Shown here: piece after piece, positions 15,376-24,372 of the stretch
Layout of the letters: every line of letters begins with the position of its first letter
Position numbering within the stretch: the stretch's first letter is position 1
Origin: Flavobacteriaceae bacterium
GTDB taxonomy: Bacteria > Bacteroidota > Bacteroidia > Flavobacteriales > Flavobacteriaceae
DNA length: 50,647 bases
Direction of reading: 5' to 3'
Assembly: GCA_029938265.1 (NCBI GenBank)
Contig: JAOZVI010000006.1
Location: 1-50,647, forward strand
The notes under the pieces: model-generated
The model's database searches: none
What the model was told of the DNA's origin: nothing
What the model saw: the letters and a program-made list of their open reading frames with translations, nothing else
Program-made: the position numbers and the translations under genes

Positions 15376-17655
15376 ATGGAGACGCAACATATTCACATTA
15401 AAGGTATTGTTCAAGGGGTTGGTTTTAGACCCTTTATTTTTAAACTTGCTATTAAAAACCAATTAAAAGGCTGGGTAAACAATACTACTGATGGTGTACA
15501 TATTCAAATTAATGCCAATAAAAATATTACAAAAAACTTTTTGCAAAAAATTCTTAATGATCTTCCTCCTTTAGCGGTTGTAACCGAATATCACATTAAA
15601 GAAACCAAATATCAGGAATACCAAAAATTCGAAATACTCCACAGTGTAGATAAAGCTAAACCAAATATTCTTCTCACCCCAGATGCAGCTTTGTGTAAAG
15701 ATTGTAAAGAAGAACTTTTCACTAAAGATAACAGGCGTTTCCTTTATCCATTTATTACATGTACCAATTGTGGCCCCCGGTATTCAATCATTAATAAATT
15801 ACCTTATGATCGAATCAATACCACTATGGATCCATTTCAAATGTGTAATGATTGTAATAAAGAGTTTAGCAATCCCTTAGATAGAAGGCATTATTCACAA
15901 ACAAATTCATGCTCCAAATGTAAAATTGAAATGCAATTGTTTGAAAATGGTAATTTGATAGAAAATTTTACAGATCTAAATTATATTGTCGAAAGATGGA
16001 AAGATGGAAAAATTATCGCCATAAAAGGAATCGGCGGCTATTTATTAACCTGTGATGCCACAAATATTGATGCAGTTGCTTTATTGCGAAAACGAAAACA
16101 ACGCCCTACAAAACCATTTGCACTAATGTATCCAGATAGCAAAATGATATCAGAAGATGTTGTGCTTTTTGAAGATGAAAAAATAGAATTAGAAAGTGTA
16201 CATGCCCCAATAGTTTTGTTACATTTAAAGCCCTACAATCAACAAAAAAGTGGTTTGGCATTGAAAGAAATAAATAGTGGTCTTCATCGAATAGGTATTA
16301 TGATGCCTTATACACCCCTTTACGAATTACTGCTAAAAAAATTCAATAAACCAATCATTGCAACCAGTGGTAATATTACTGATTCTACAATTATTTATCA
16401 AGATGATAAAGCTATGGAAGAACTTCCCGGGATAGCAGATGTTATTTTAATGAATGACCGAGAAATTTTGATCCCTCAGGATGATGGAGTTGTTCAATTT
16501 TCAATGAAAAACCGACAAAAGATTACTTTGCGCAGATCCAGAGGGAAAGCGCCTGTCTATATCAATCCATATTTAAAAGTCCCAAAAGAAACTGTATTAG
16601 CTACCGGATCGATGCTTAAAAGTGTTTTTGGATTGTTGAATTTTAAAAATATCTATATCAGTCAGTATCTAGGAAACACTGCCAGTTATGATGCGCAAGT
16701 TAATTTCGAAAAAACTTTTCATCATTTTGAAAAGGTATTTGATACAAATGTTGACGCTATTGTAATTGATAAACATCCTGATTATTTTGCCACTAGATTC
16801 GGAAAAGAAAAAGCAAAAGAAAATAATGCTAGAATTTTTTCTATACAACATCATAAAGCACATTTTTATGCTGTTTTGGGTGAAAACAATTTATTGAACA
16901 TTAATGAAAATATTTTAGGTGTTATATGGGATGGAACCGGTTTAGGAGATGATGGAAATATTTGGGGAGGAGAATTTTTTAAATATAAAAAAGGTGAAAT
17001 TGATCGTATATATCATATAGATGAATTCGATTATATTTTAGGTGATAAAATGGCAAAAGAGCCTAAAATTTCGGCTTTATCAATTATGAATCTTATAGAT
17101 GGATCAGAAAAATACCTAAAAAATAAATTTACTGATACCGAGTGGAAGATCTATAAAAATCTTCTCCAAAAAAATCGTTTAAAAAGCACGAGTATGGGAC
17201 GGCTTTTTGATGCAGTTGCTTCAATTCTTTTCGGTTTTGATATGCATAGTTTTGAAGCAGAGGCTTCTATGCAATTAGAAAAAGAAGCATCAATGTATTA
17301 TTATTCACACAATTTATCATTAGATGATTCTTATATAAATAATAACACTCTTCCTGATAATTTTATAGATTTCCTAATAAGAAATATTATTTTCGATTTA
17401 AATCATAATATTGATAAACAGTTTATTGCGGTAAAATTCCATATCACTTTGGTAGAATATATTATACTTATCGCTCAAAAATTTGAATTTAATAAAATTG
17501 CTTTTAGTGGCGGGGTTTTTCAAAATTCGTTATTGGTTGATCTGGTAATTAAATTTATGGGAAATGAATTTGATCTGTTTTTTCATAATGAATTTTCTCC
17601 CAATGATGAAGGAATCCCCTTCGGACAATTGATGTATTATTCAAAAAGAAATTAA
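15376..17655 (+). CDS. hypF: carbamoyltransferase HypF
   Basis: HypF activates carbamoyl phosphate and moves the carbamoyl group to the C-terminal Cys of HypE, the first step in making the cyanide ligands of the Ni-Fe site. The 759-residue protein has all parts in order. The acylphosphatase domain begins HIHIKGIVQGVGFRPF. The double zinc-finger region about 105-190 has paired CxxC motifs (CKDC, CTNC, CNDC, CSKC). A YrdC-like domain spans about 200-390 and contains KRKQRPTKPFALMYP. The C-terminal Kae1-like transferase domain includes QHHKAH and AFSGGVFQN. The start agrees with the family N-terminus. The gene has its own promoter and lies 69 bases before hypD; hypC, often found between them, is missing. 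Confidence 0.97.
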   Translation: METQHIHIKGIVQGVGFRPFIFKLAIKNQLKGWVNNTTDGVHIQINANKNITKNFLQKILNDLPPLAVVTEYHIKETKYQEYQKFEILHSVDKAKPNILLTPDAALCKDCKEELFTKDNRRFLYPFITCTNCGPRYSIINKLPYDRINTTMDPFQMCNDCNKEFSNPLDRRHYSQTNSCSKCKIEMQLFENGNLIENFTDLNYIVERWKDGKIIAIKGIGGYLLTCDATNIDAVALLRKRKQRPTKPFALMYPDSKMISEDVVLFEDEKIELESVHAPIVLLHLKPYNQQKSGLALKEINSGLHRIGIMMPYTPLYELLLKKFNKPIIATSGNITDSTIIYQDDKAMEELPGIADVILMNDREILIPQDDGVVQFSMKNRQKITLRRSRGKAPVYINPYLKVPKETVLATGSMLKSVFGLLNFKNIYISQYLGNTASYDAQVNFEKTFHHFEKVFDTNVDAIVIDKHPDYFATRFGKEKAKENNARIFSIQHHKAHFYAVLGENNLLNINENILGVIWDGTGLGDDGNIWGGEFFKYKKGEIDRIYHIDEFDYILGDKMAKEPKISALSIMNLIDGSEKYLKNKFTDTEWKIYKNLLQKNRLKSTSMGRLFDAVASILFGFDMHSFEAEASMQLEKEASMYYYSHNLSLDDSYINNNTLPDNFIDFLIRNIIFDLNHNIDKQFIAVKFHITLVEYIILIAQKFEFNKIAFSGGVFQNSLLVDLVIKFMGNEFDLFFHNEFSPNDEGIPFGQLMYYSKRN

Positions 17656-17724
17656 TAACAAAAAATTGTTATACCTTCCTTAAAAAATTTAATTTTGGCT
17701 AGACTAAACTAAAAAATAAAAGAA

Positions 17725-18825
17725 TTGAAATATTTATCAGAATACAGAGACCCAAAACTTGCCAAAAAAGTTTTAAAGGAAATTAAAAAAACTGTCACAA
17801 AACCATGGAAGATCATGGAAATTTGTGGAGGTCAAACCCATAGTTTAGTAAAAAATGGCATCTTAAATGTATTGCCTGATAAAATTACAATGCTACACGG
17901 TCCCGGATGTCCGGTTTGTGTTACGCCATTGAATTTGATCGATAAAGCAATTTTTTTAGCTGAAATGAAGAATGTAATTCTTTGTAGTTTTGGAGATATG
18001 CTCAGAGTACCCGGTTCTAAAAAAAGTTTGCTTGAAGCTAAAGCCGGAGGAGCCGATGTTAGAATATTATATTCACCCCTGGAAGCCGTAAAACTTGCTG
18101 AAAAAAATCCTGATAAAGAAGTCGTCTTCTTTGCTGTAGGATTTGAAACAACTGCTCCTGCTAATGCTCTATCAGTAATGCATGCTGAAAAACTTGGTAT
18201 AAAGAATTATTCAATTTTAACCTCTCATGTTTTAGTCCCTCCAGCGATTACTGCTTTGATGGAAGACCCTGAAAGTAAGATCGATGGATTTTTAGCAGCT
18301 GGTCATGTTTGCTCTATCATGGGTTATTGGGAATATTTTCCTTTGGTTAGTAAATACAAAATACCCATTGTCATTACCGGATTTGAACCTTTGGATATTT
18401 TACAAGGAATTTTAATGGTTGTCAAACAATTAGAAAAAGGACGTGCCGAAGTAGAAAATCAATATACAAGAATGGTCAAAGAAAAAGGTAACACCTCAGC
18501 ACAAGATATCATTAGAAAAGTATTTGATACAGGCGATCAAATTTGGAGAGGAATTGGAAATATTGAAAATAGTGGTTTTAAATTAAATGATGATTATTCG
18601 CATTTTGATGCTGATAAAAAGTTTTCAATTGCTATAGAAAAAGTAATCGAAAACCAGGAGTGTATTGCCGGCGATATTATGAAAGGTCTTAAAAAACCTT
18701 TAGACTGTGTACATTTTGGTAAAGCTTGTACTCCACAAAATCCTTTAGGAGCTCCGATGGTAAGTTCAGAAGGTGCTTGTGCAGCTTATTATAATTTCTC
18801 AACCATGTTTAAAAAAATCAATTAA
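17725..18825 (+). CDS. hypD: hydrogenase maturation protein HypD
   Basis: HypD is the [4Fe-4S] scaffold that, with HypC, holds the Fe(CN)2CO unit before insertion into the large subunit. The 366-residue protein shows the cysteine motifs ICGGQTHSLVKNGI, HGPGCPVCVTP and GHVCSIMGY, plus DMLRVPGSKKSL and the C-terminal cysteine region. Translation starts at a TTG codon (17725), giving KYLSEYRDP, the normal family beginning, with no better ATG upstream. It is followed by hypE after 3 bases, so the two are surely co-transcribed. HypD needs a HypC-type partner, but none is in this window. Confidence 0.96.
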   Translation: MKYLSEYRDPKLAKKVLKEIKKTVTKPWKIMEICGGQTHSLVKNGILNVLPDKITMLHGPGCPVCVTPLNLIDKAIFLAEMKNVILCSFGDMLRVPGSKKSLLEAKAGGADVRILYSPLEAVKLAEKNPDKEVVFFAVGFETTAPANALSVMHAEKLGIKNYSILTSHVLVPPAITALMEDPESKIDGFLAAGHVCSIMGYWEYFPLVSKYKIPIVITGFEPLDILQGILMVVKQLEKGRAEVENQYTRMVKEKGNTSAQDIIRKVFDTGDQIWRGIGNIENSGFKLNDDYSHFDADKKFSIAIEKVIENQECIAGDIMKGLKKPLDCVHFGKACTPQNPLGAPMVSSEGACAAYYNFSTMFKKIN

Positions 18826-18828
18826 AAA

Positions 18829-19884
18829 ATGGAAAAAAGTATCTTTAAATTGCAATGTCCTATACCAAAATTTGATTTTGATATCATTACTTTAGCACAT
18901 GGTAGTGGCGGACTTTTAACCAACAAGTTATTAGAAAGTGGTGTTTTTAATCTGTTAAAAAATGACGAATTAGACAAACATCACGATGGTGCATTATTAA
19001 ATTTTGCAGGCAATACAGTTGCCTTTTCAACTGATAGTTTTGTAATTTCACCAGTTTTTTTTCCGGGTGGCGATATTGGCGAATTGGCGATAAACGGTAC
19101 TGTAAACGATGTTGCCATGTGCGGTGGAATACCTCAATATTTATCATTGAGTTTTATTTTAGAAGAAGGTTTACCTATAAAAGAGTTTTGGGATATTCTG
19201 GTTTCTATAAAATACGCTGCTGATAAAGCTGGTGTTAGAATTGTTACCGGAGACACTAAAGTAGTAGATAAAGGAAAAGGTGATAAAATATTTGTGAATA
19301 CTACAGGAATTGGAAAATTACATCCCAGAGCAAATATTGATATCAAGAATATTAAAAAAGGCGATAAGATCATTGTGAGTGATAATATTGCTACGCATGG
19401 AATAGCAATATTATCCGTAAGGGAAGGTTTAGAATTTGAAACTACTATAGAAAGTGATACACGTAGTTTAAATCATATTACAACTGCTTTACTTGATAAA
19501 TTTGGAGAAGATATTCATCTTTTTAGAGATCCAACCAGAGGAGGTGTTGCCAGTACTTTAAATGAAATTGCCACTGACAGGGATCTGGGTATTGTACTAC
19601 AAGATGAAAAAATACCGGTAGATGAGCAGGTAAAAGCTGCTTGTGAAATATTGGGTTTAGATCCGTTATATTCTGCAAATGAAGGTGTGTTTATGGCGAT
19701 TGTTTCTGAAGATATTGCAGACGAAATGGTTGCTTATTTAAGAAAATTTGAAGAAGCCAGTCACGCCTCTATCATAGGCGAATTTATTGATGATCACAAT
19801 GGGAAAGTTTTAATTACCAATCCTTTAGGAGGTAAACGAGTTGTCCATATGCCTATAGGTGAGCAATTACCAAGGATCTGTTAG
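18829..19884 (+). CDS. hypE: hydrogenase maturation protein HypE
   Basis: HypE takes a carbamoyl group from HypF on its C-terminal cysteine and dehydrates it with ATP to a thiocyanate, the source of the active-site cyanides. The 351-residue protein belongs to the PurM/SelD fold, with LAHGSGG near the start, FSTDSFVISPVFFPGGDIG in the middle, and RDPTRGGVASTLNE. It ends in PRIC, the invariant tail bearing the reactive Cys, so it should be functional. It is the last gene of hypFDE and converges on a HAD phosphatase gene 20 bases away. Confidence 0.97.
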   Translation: MEKSIFKLQCPIPKFDFDIITLAHGSGGLLTNKLLESGVFNLLKNDELDKHHDGALLNFAGNTVAFSTDSFVISPVFFPGGDIGELAINGTVNDVAMCGGIPQYLSLSFILEEGLPIKEFWDILVSIKYAADKAGVRIVTGDTKVVDKGKGDKIFVNTTGIGKLHPRANIDIKNIKKGDKIIVSDNIATHGIAILSVREGLEFETTIESDTRSLNHITTALLDKFGEDIHLFRDPTRGGVASTLNEIATDRDLGIVLQDEKIPVDEQVKAACEILGLDPLYSANEGVFMAIVSEDIADEMVAYLRKFEEASHASIIGEFIDDHNGKVLITNPLGGKRVVHMPIGEQLPRIC

Positions 19885-19904
19885 GGTTTTAATTTATATA
19901 TATT

Positions 19905-20720
19905 TTATTTTCTATTTGCTTTGGCTTTTAAAAGATCTTGTAAAACTAATTCTACACCCTCTTCATCATTACTTTTGGTTTGAAAACGAGCAGCTTTCTT
20001 AATATTAGGATGTGCATTTTCCATAGCATAGCTAAAATGTGCCAGATTTAACATTTCTAGATCATTGTTATAATCTCCAAAAACCATTGTTTCCTCTTTG
20101 CTAATGTTTAGTTTGTTTTGGAGCACTTTAAGTGCAGTTCCTTTGTTTGCATTTGGGTGTGAAATATCAACCCAATGTTCACCGGAAACCTGAATTTGCA
20201 AATCTTTTTCTAAGTGTTTTATAGCAGGATAAATAAATTTTTCAGAATTCTTATAATGATATAAAGCTATTTTAAAAAAAGCATCATTTTTTACTTTTTG
20301 AAGGTCATTCAGATAAAAATATTCTGGATAAAATTCTTGAAACATACTAGTAAAATCTTGGTTTTCAGTTTCTATATAGGCTCCTTTTTCACCACAAAGA
20401 ACAATATATGTATCCTTAATTTCTCGCAAAAGCGGAATAATGTTTTTGATTATATTTTCATCTAATGCATTAAATACCAGATTATTATTTTTGTATTTTG
20501 CCAATCCTCCATTTTCGGCAATAATATATATTTCATTTTTTATTGAATGTAATTTTTCAGATATACTATAAAATTGTCTTCCACTTGCAGCAACAAAATG
20601 AATATTTTGTTTTTGCATTTGTGCAAATAAATCAAAAAATTTATTACTTACTTTCCCTTTTGAATTAAGCAGTGTACCATCCATATCGGTAACTACTAAT
20701 TTAATATTTGATAGATTCAT
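19905..20720 (-). CDS. Cof-type HAD-IIB family phosphatase
   Basis: A 271-residue cytosolic hydrolase of the HAD superfamily, subclass IIB. Motif I is VVTDMDGTLLNSKG (two catalytic Asp), motif II ASGRQF, motif III the Lys in the NKGTAL region, and motif IV FGDYNNDLEML. The large cap domain between motifs II and III is typical of Cof-like sugar- or cofactor-phosphate phosphatases. Substrate cannot be read from sequence. I start at 20720 (MNLSNIKLVVTDMDG); the frame is open to 20759, but the extra 13 residues are hydrophobic and unlike the family. It lies downstream of the Tricorn-like gene on the same strand, separated by a hairpin. Confidence 0.9.
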   Translation of the reverse strand: MNLSNIKLVVTDMDGTLLNSKGKVSNKFFDLFAQMQKQNIHFVAASGRQFYSISEKLHSIKNEIYIIAENGGLAKYKNNNLVFNALDENIIKNIIPLLREIKDTYIVLCGEKGAYIETENQDFTSMFQEFYPEYFYLNDLQKVKNDAFFKIALYHYKNSEKFIYPAIKHLEKDLQIQVSGEHWVDISHPNANKGTALKVLQNKLNISKEETMVFGDYNNDLEMLNLAHFSYAMENAHPNIKKAARFQTKSNDEEGVELVLQDLLKAKANRK

Positions 20721-20770
20721 ACTTTTAATAAATGTAAAAATAAGTGCTTTTACAAGCAATTGAAATCAGA

Positions 20771-20797
20771 CCTGCAAGGTTTATAAAACCTTGCAGG
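20771..20797. repeat. perfect 12-bp palindrome, REP-like or terminator
   Basis: CCTGCAAGGTTT and AAACCTTGCAGG form a perfect 12-bp stem with a 3-base loop, 8 bases past the stop of the Tricorn-like gene. No long T tract follows. Its GC content stands out from the surroundings, and palindromes of this type recur between genes in Bacteroidota as far as I recall, so it may be a dispersed repeat serving as a transcript end. Confidence 0.6.
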
Positions 20798-20804
20798 CGT
20801 AATA

Positions 20805-23800
20805 TTATCTTTTATCAGGATAAGGTGGAGGATCAGGAATTGATCTTTCTTTTGTTTTTAATTCTTCCAAGATCACTTCTATGGCTTTATTTAATTGCTG
20901 ATCGGTTCCGGTATATTCTAAATAAGGATCATTATCAACAAAAATATCCGGTTCTACACCTTTTCCTTCCATGATCCACTCTTTACCCTCAAGATCGTAA
21001 CGTGAATGTTCCGGTTTTATCAATACTCCTCCATCAACTAGAGGTAAAAAACCACCATAGCCAACAACACCTCCCCAGGTACGTTTACCAACAACTTTAC
21101 CTAACTTTTGTTTTTGAAACCGATAAGTTACAATATCACCATCTGATGCTGAAAACTCATCTGATAACATAACCAGTGGCCCATTCATTGAACCATCTCT
21201 ATTAAAGACCGGCGTTCCATTTCTAGAAATATTAATTTGTACAGCAACCCGCCTTAATCGTTCAATGATCAAAGGAGAAACAAAACCACCTCCATTACCC
21301 CTCACATCAATCACCAATGCTTTTTTTGAAAGCTGAGGATAATAGTATTTTACAAACTCGTTCATACCGCCAATTCCCATATCAGGAATATGAATATAGC
21401 CCACTTTACCGTTTGTTGCTTTATTTACTTTTTCTATATTTTCAGTAACCCATTTTAAATAGTACAGTTGCGATTCATCTGAAACGGGAACAACTGTAAC
21501 CTCCCTCTTGCCTTGTTCAACAGGTTTTGAGTTTAGCACAAGCTTTACTTGTTTACCGGCAGTATTTACAAGGGCTTTGTACATATTGTTCATTTCCTTT
21601 GTAGATTGCCCGTTAATGGCTAAAATATAATCTCCTTCATTAGCATTAACACCAATATCTGAAAGTGGTGATTTTAAACTTTTGTCCCAGTTTTGACCTT
21701 TTAATATTTTAGTTATCCTAAAATAACCTGATTTATCCTTTTCAATTTCTGCACCAAGCAAACCCATTTTAATCCGTTCAGGCATTGGTCTGTCGCCTCC
21801 ACTTACATACGCGTGACCAACATTTAACTCTGAAACCAATTCGCCAATAACATAAGTTAAATCATTTCTGTGATTTACATGTTTTACCAAAGGAGCATAA
21901 TTTTTCTTCATAGCCTCCCAATCTACACCGTGCATATTTGGATCAAAGAAAAATTCGCGTAATTGACGCCATGATTCATTATATATTTGCTGCCATTCTT
22001 CTTGTTTATTCATATAGATCTGCATATCTGCCAGATCTAACTTATCTTTTACTTTAATTTCTGATGAAGGCAGATCAATAATACCGTACGAACCATTTTG
22101 AGAAACCATCATTTTTTTCTTATCAGCAGAAATTTCATAACCTCCAACAATTCCTAATTTTGTTTCTTTTCTTTTATCAAAATCATACATGTAAAAAATT
22201 GGTTTTTTATCTTTACTTCCGGAACGGTTAAAATATAATTTATTCCCAACTGATGCTAAGTTAAAATAGCGTGAAGCAGGTAAAGGTAATTTACCAATTC
22301 GGTCTTGAATCCCATTAACATCTATTTTAGTTACAGTTGAAGTTTTTGTTGATTTCTTATCTTTCTTTTTTTCTTTGTCATCCGGTTTATCTTCTTTTTT
22401 ATCCAATCCTACTTCATCACTTTTTGGTTCAAATAAAGATTCTGTTTCTTTAGCCAGAGTTACAAAGTAAATATTACCCATATCATTATAAGAAATGTCA
22501 AACTCTACCTGGCTAAAACCTGTATTGTATTCTCTGTTTGAAACAAAAAATAAATATTTCCCATTATCGCTAAAAATAGATTGTCCTGAATTATACCAAC
22601 TACTGGTGATAGGATATGATTTTTTTTGTTCAAGAGAATAAATAAAAATTATTGAAAAACGATTCTCACCTGACTTTACATATGTAATCCATTTACTATC
22701 CGGCGACCAAGCAAAGGAACGTATAGCTCCATTTGGATCATGATCAACATCAACTACTTTTTTAGTACTTACATCGATATATTTTAGTTTATGCTCGCTA
22801 TCAGACCATAGTATTTTTTCACTATTTGGCGACCAATAAGGTTGATATTTATAGGCCTTACCCTTGCTGGTTAATTGAATCGCTACACCACTTCCATCTT
22901 GGGTCTGTTTATAAATCTCATCTTCACCCGTTCTATCAGAAATAAAAGATATCCATTTTCCATCAGGTGACCATTTAGAATTTCTTTCGTGAATTCCAGA
23001 GGATTGAGTTAAATTTCGGGTTTCTCCATATTTTTCGGGTACGGTAAAAACATCACCATGGGCACCAAATAAAGCACGTTTCCCATCGGGTGCAATCTCA
23101 AAATTACTAACATTTTTACTCACATCTTTATATTCACTTCTTCCCGATACATAGTCTTCCATAATGGTAATATTCACTTTTTGTGATGTTTCTGTACCTA
23201 GATCCATTTTGTAAATATACCCGCCATTTTCATAAACTATTGCTTTGCTTCCCAATGAAGGAAATTTGATATCGAAATCTTTAAAATCTGTAATTTTTTT
23301 TGTCTGTTTACTTTGTAGATCATAAACATAAAGGTTCATTCTTTTAAACTCTCCACGATCAGATATATAATAAACTTTATTACCATACCACATCGGAATG
23401 ATATCCTGTGCCGGGTTATTGGTGATATTTATGGTTTTTTTAGTTTTAAAATCAAAGATCCAAACATCATCGGCCATACCTCCACGATATCTTTTCCAGG
23501 TTCTAAACTCCCTGAAGATCCTGTTAAAAGCTAATTTTTGATCATCTGGTGAAAAAGAGCAAAAACCTCCTCTAGGAAAAGGAAGTTCTTGTAATAAACC
23601 ATCATCAATATTTACTGTATATAATGACCCGTTAAAGCTATTATAAGATTTTTTCCTTGTTCTAAATACAATGTTTTTATTATCATTCATCCAACCCATC
23701 ACTAAATTGTTAGGTCCCATTCTATCTGCAACATCATCACGATTTAGAGTAGCTGTATAAGTAATCCTTTTGGGAATACTACCCAGAGAATTCATGGTAT

Positions 23801-24077
23801 AAACCTCAGTATTACCATCGTACTGCGCAGTGAAAGCAATAGTTTTACCATCAGGAGAGAAACGGGCAAACATTTCGTAACCAATGTCGTTTGTTAATTT
23901 ACGAGCTGTTCCTCCTACAGATCCAACAGTATATAGATCACCTGCATAAGTAAAAACGATCTGATTATTATGAATTGTGGGAAACCTCAAAAGACGGGCT
24001 TCATTTTGAGCAAGAATTGTTGCTTGAAAACAAAAGGCAATTACAGCCAATAAAAAAGAAAAACTTTTAATCTTCAT
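20805..24077 (-). CDS. exported Tricorn-like S41 protease with beta-propeller and PDZ domains
   Basis: A 1090-residue protein with a signal peptide (KIKSFSFLLAVIAFCFQATILAQ). Residues about 30-560 hold WD40-like/PD40 repeats (many 'FSPDGK...' and 'WSPDGKW' units), forming beta-propellers. A lysine- and aspartate-rich linker follows, then a PDZ domain (about 760-850) and an S41 peptidase domain. The likely catalytic His is in LNVGHAYVSGGD and the nucleophile is in SASDGD; GVEPDIFVDNDP follows near the end. The family degrades oligopeptides, and the signal peptide places this copy in the periplasm. It is transcribed alone or with the downstream HAD gene. Domain limits are estimates. Confidence 0.92.
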   Translation of the reverse strand: MKIKSFSFLLAVIAFCFQATILAQNEARLLRFPTIHNNQIVFTYAGDLYTVGSVGGTARKLTNDIGYEMFARFSPDGKTIAFTAQYDGNTEVYTMNSLGSIPKRITYTATLNRDDVADRMGPNNLVMGWMNDNKNIVFRTRKKSYNSFNGSLYTVNIDDGLLQELPFPRGGFCSFSPDDQKLAFNRIFREFRTWKRYRGGMADDVWIFDFKTKKTINITNNPAQDIIPMWYGNKVYYISDRGEFKRMNLYVYDLQSKQTKKITDFKDFDIKFPSLGSKAIVYENGGYIYKMDLGTETSQKVNITIMEDYVSGRSEYKDVSKNVSNFEIAPDGKRALFGAHGDVFTVPEKYGETRNLTQSSGIHERNSKWSPDGKWISFISDRTGEDEIYKQTQDGSGVAIQLTSKGKAYKYQPYWSPNSEKILWSDSEHKLKYIDVSTKKVVDVDHDPNGAIRSFAWSPDSKWITYVKSGENRFSIIFIYSLEQKKSYPITSSWYNSGQSIFSDNGKYLFFVSNREYNTGFSQVEFDISYNDMGNIYFVTLAKETESLFEPKSDEVGLDKKEDKPDDKEKKKDKKSTKTSTVTKIDVNGIQDRIGKLPLPASRYFNLASVGNKLYFNRSGSKDKKPIFYMYDFDKRKETKLGIVGGYEISADKKKMMVSQNGSYGIIDLPSSEIKVKDKLDLADMQIYMNKQEEWQQIYNESWRQLREFFFDPNMHGVDWEAMKKNYAPLVKHVNHRNDLTYVIGELVSELNVGHAYVSGGDRPMPERIKMGLLGAEIEKDKSGYFRITKILKGQNWDKSLKSPLSDIGVNANEGDYILAINGQSTKEMNNMYKALVNTAGKQVKLVLNSKPVEQGKREVTVVPVSDESQLYYLKWVTENIEKVNKATNGKVGYIHIPDMGIGGMNEFVKYYYPQLSKKALVIDVRGNGGGFVSPLIIERLRRVAVQINISRNGTPVFNRDGSMNGPLVMLSDEFSASDGDIVTYRFQKQKLGKVVGKRTWGGVVGYGGFLPLVDGGVLIKPEHSRYDLEGKEWIMEGKGVEPDIFVDNDPYLEYTGTDQQLNKAIEVILEELKTKERSIPDPPPYPDKR

Positions 24078-24372
24078 GGTATGTTCTTATTTAAAAAAAT
24101 GTTGAAAAATATGTTAATGATCTGTTTTGTTTTTTAATATGAATTGTTAATCTTTAATTTCAATTAATAAATGCAAAAACATCAGTAGAATTTGAAAATG
24201 CAATAACAACTAATAAACTAATTATAGCCCAATTTAGAGTGTTTCCAATTATAGCAAGCAGTTAGCTTCACGGTAAAGAGTCAATGAATAAAACTGATTA
24301 AGATCAATGTTTCGATTTAAAAGACCATTTTTAATGAGTTTATCTTGAATTTTTGAATTTATTCAATTTTAA
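24078..24372. other. intergenic region without an identified gene
   Basis: A 295-base AT-rich gap between the Pit gene and the Tricorn-like gene, both on the minus strand. I found no open frame with coding character and no terminator with a clear T tract. There is one TGAT-N4-ATCA match (24295-24306) with no promoter box in register. The Tricorn promoter should lie here, but I cannot place it. Confidence 0.5.

Noticed and set aside
24295-24306. TGATTAAGATCA, a full FNR-like core, between the Pit and Tricorn-like genes
   Set aside because: No -7 box lies at the offset seen at the hydrogenase promoters, and a match of this kind is expected by chance a couple of times in AT-rich DNA of this length.
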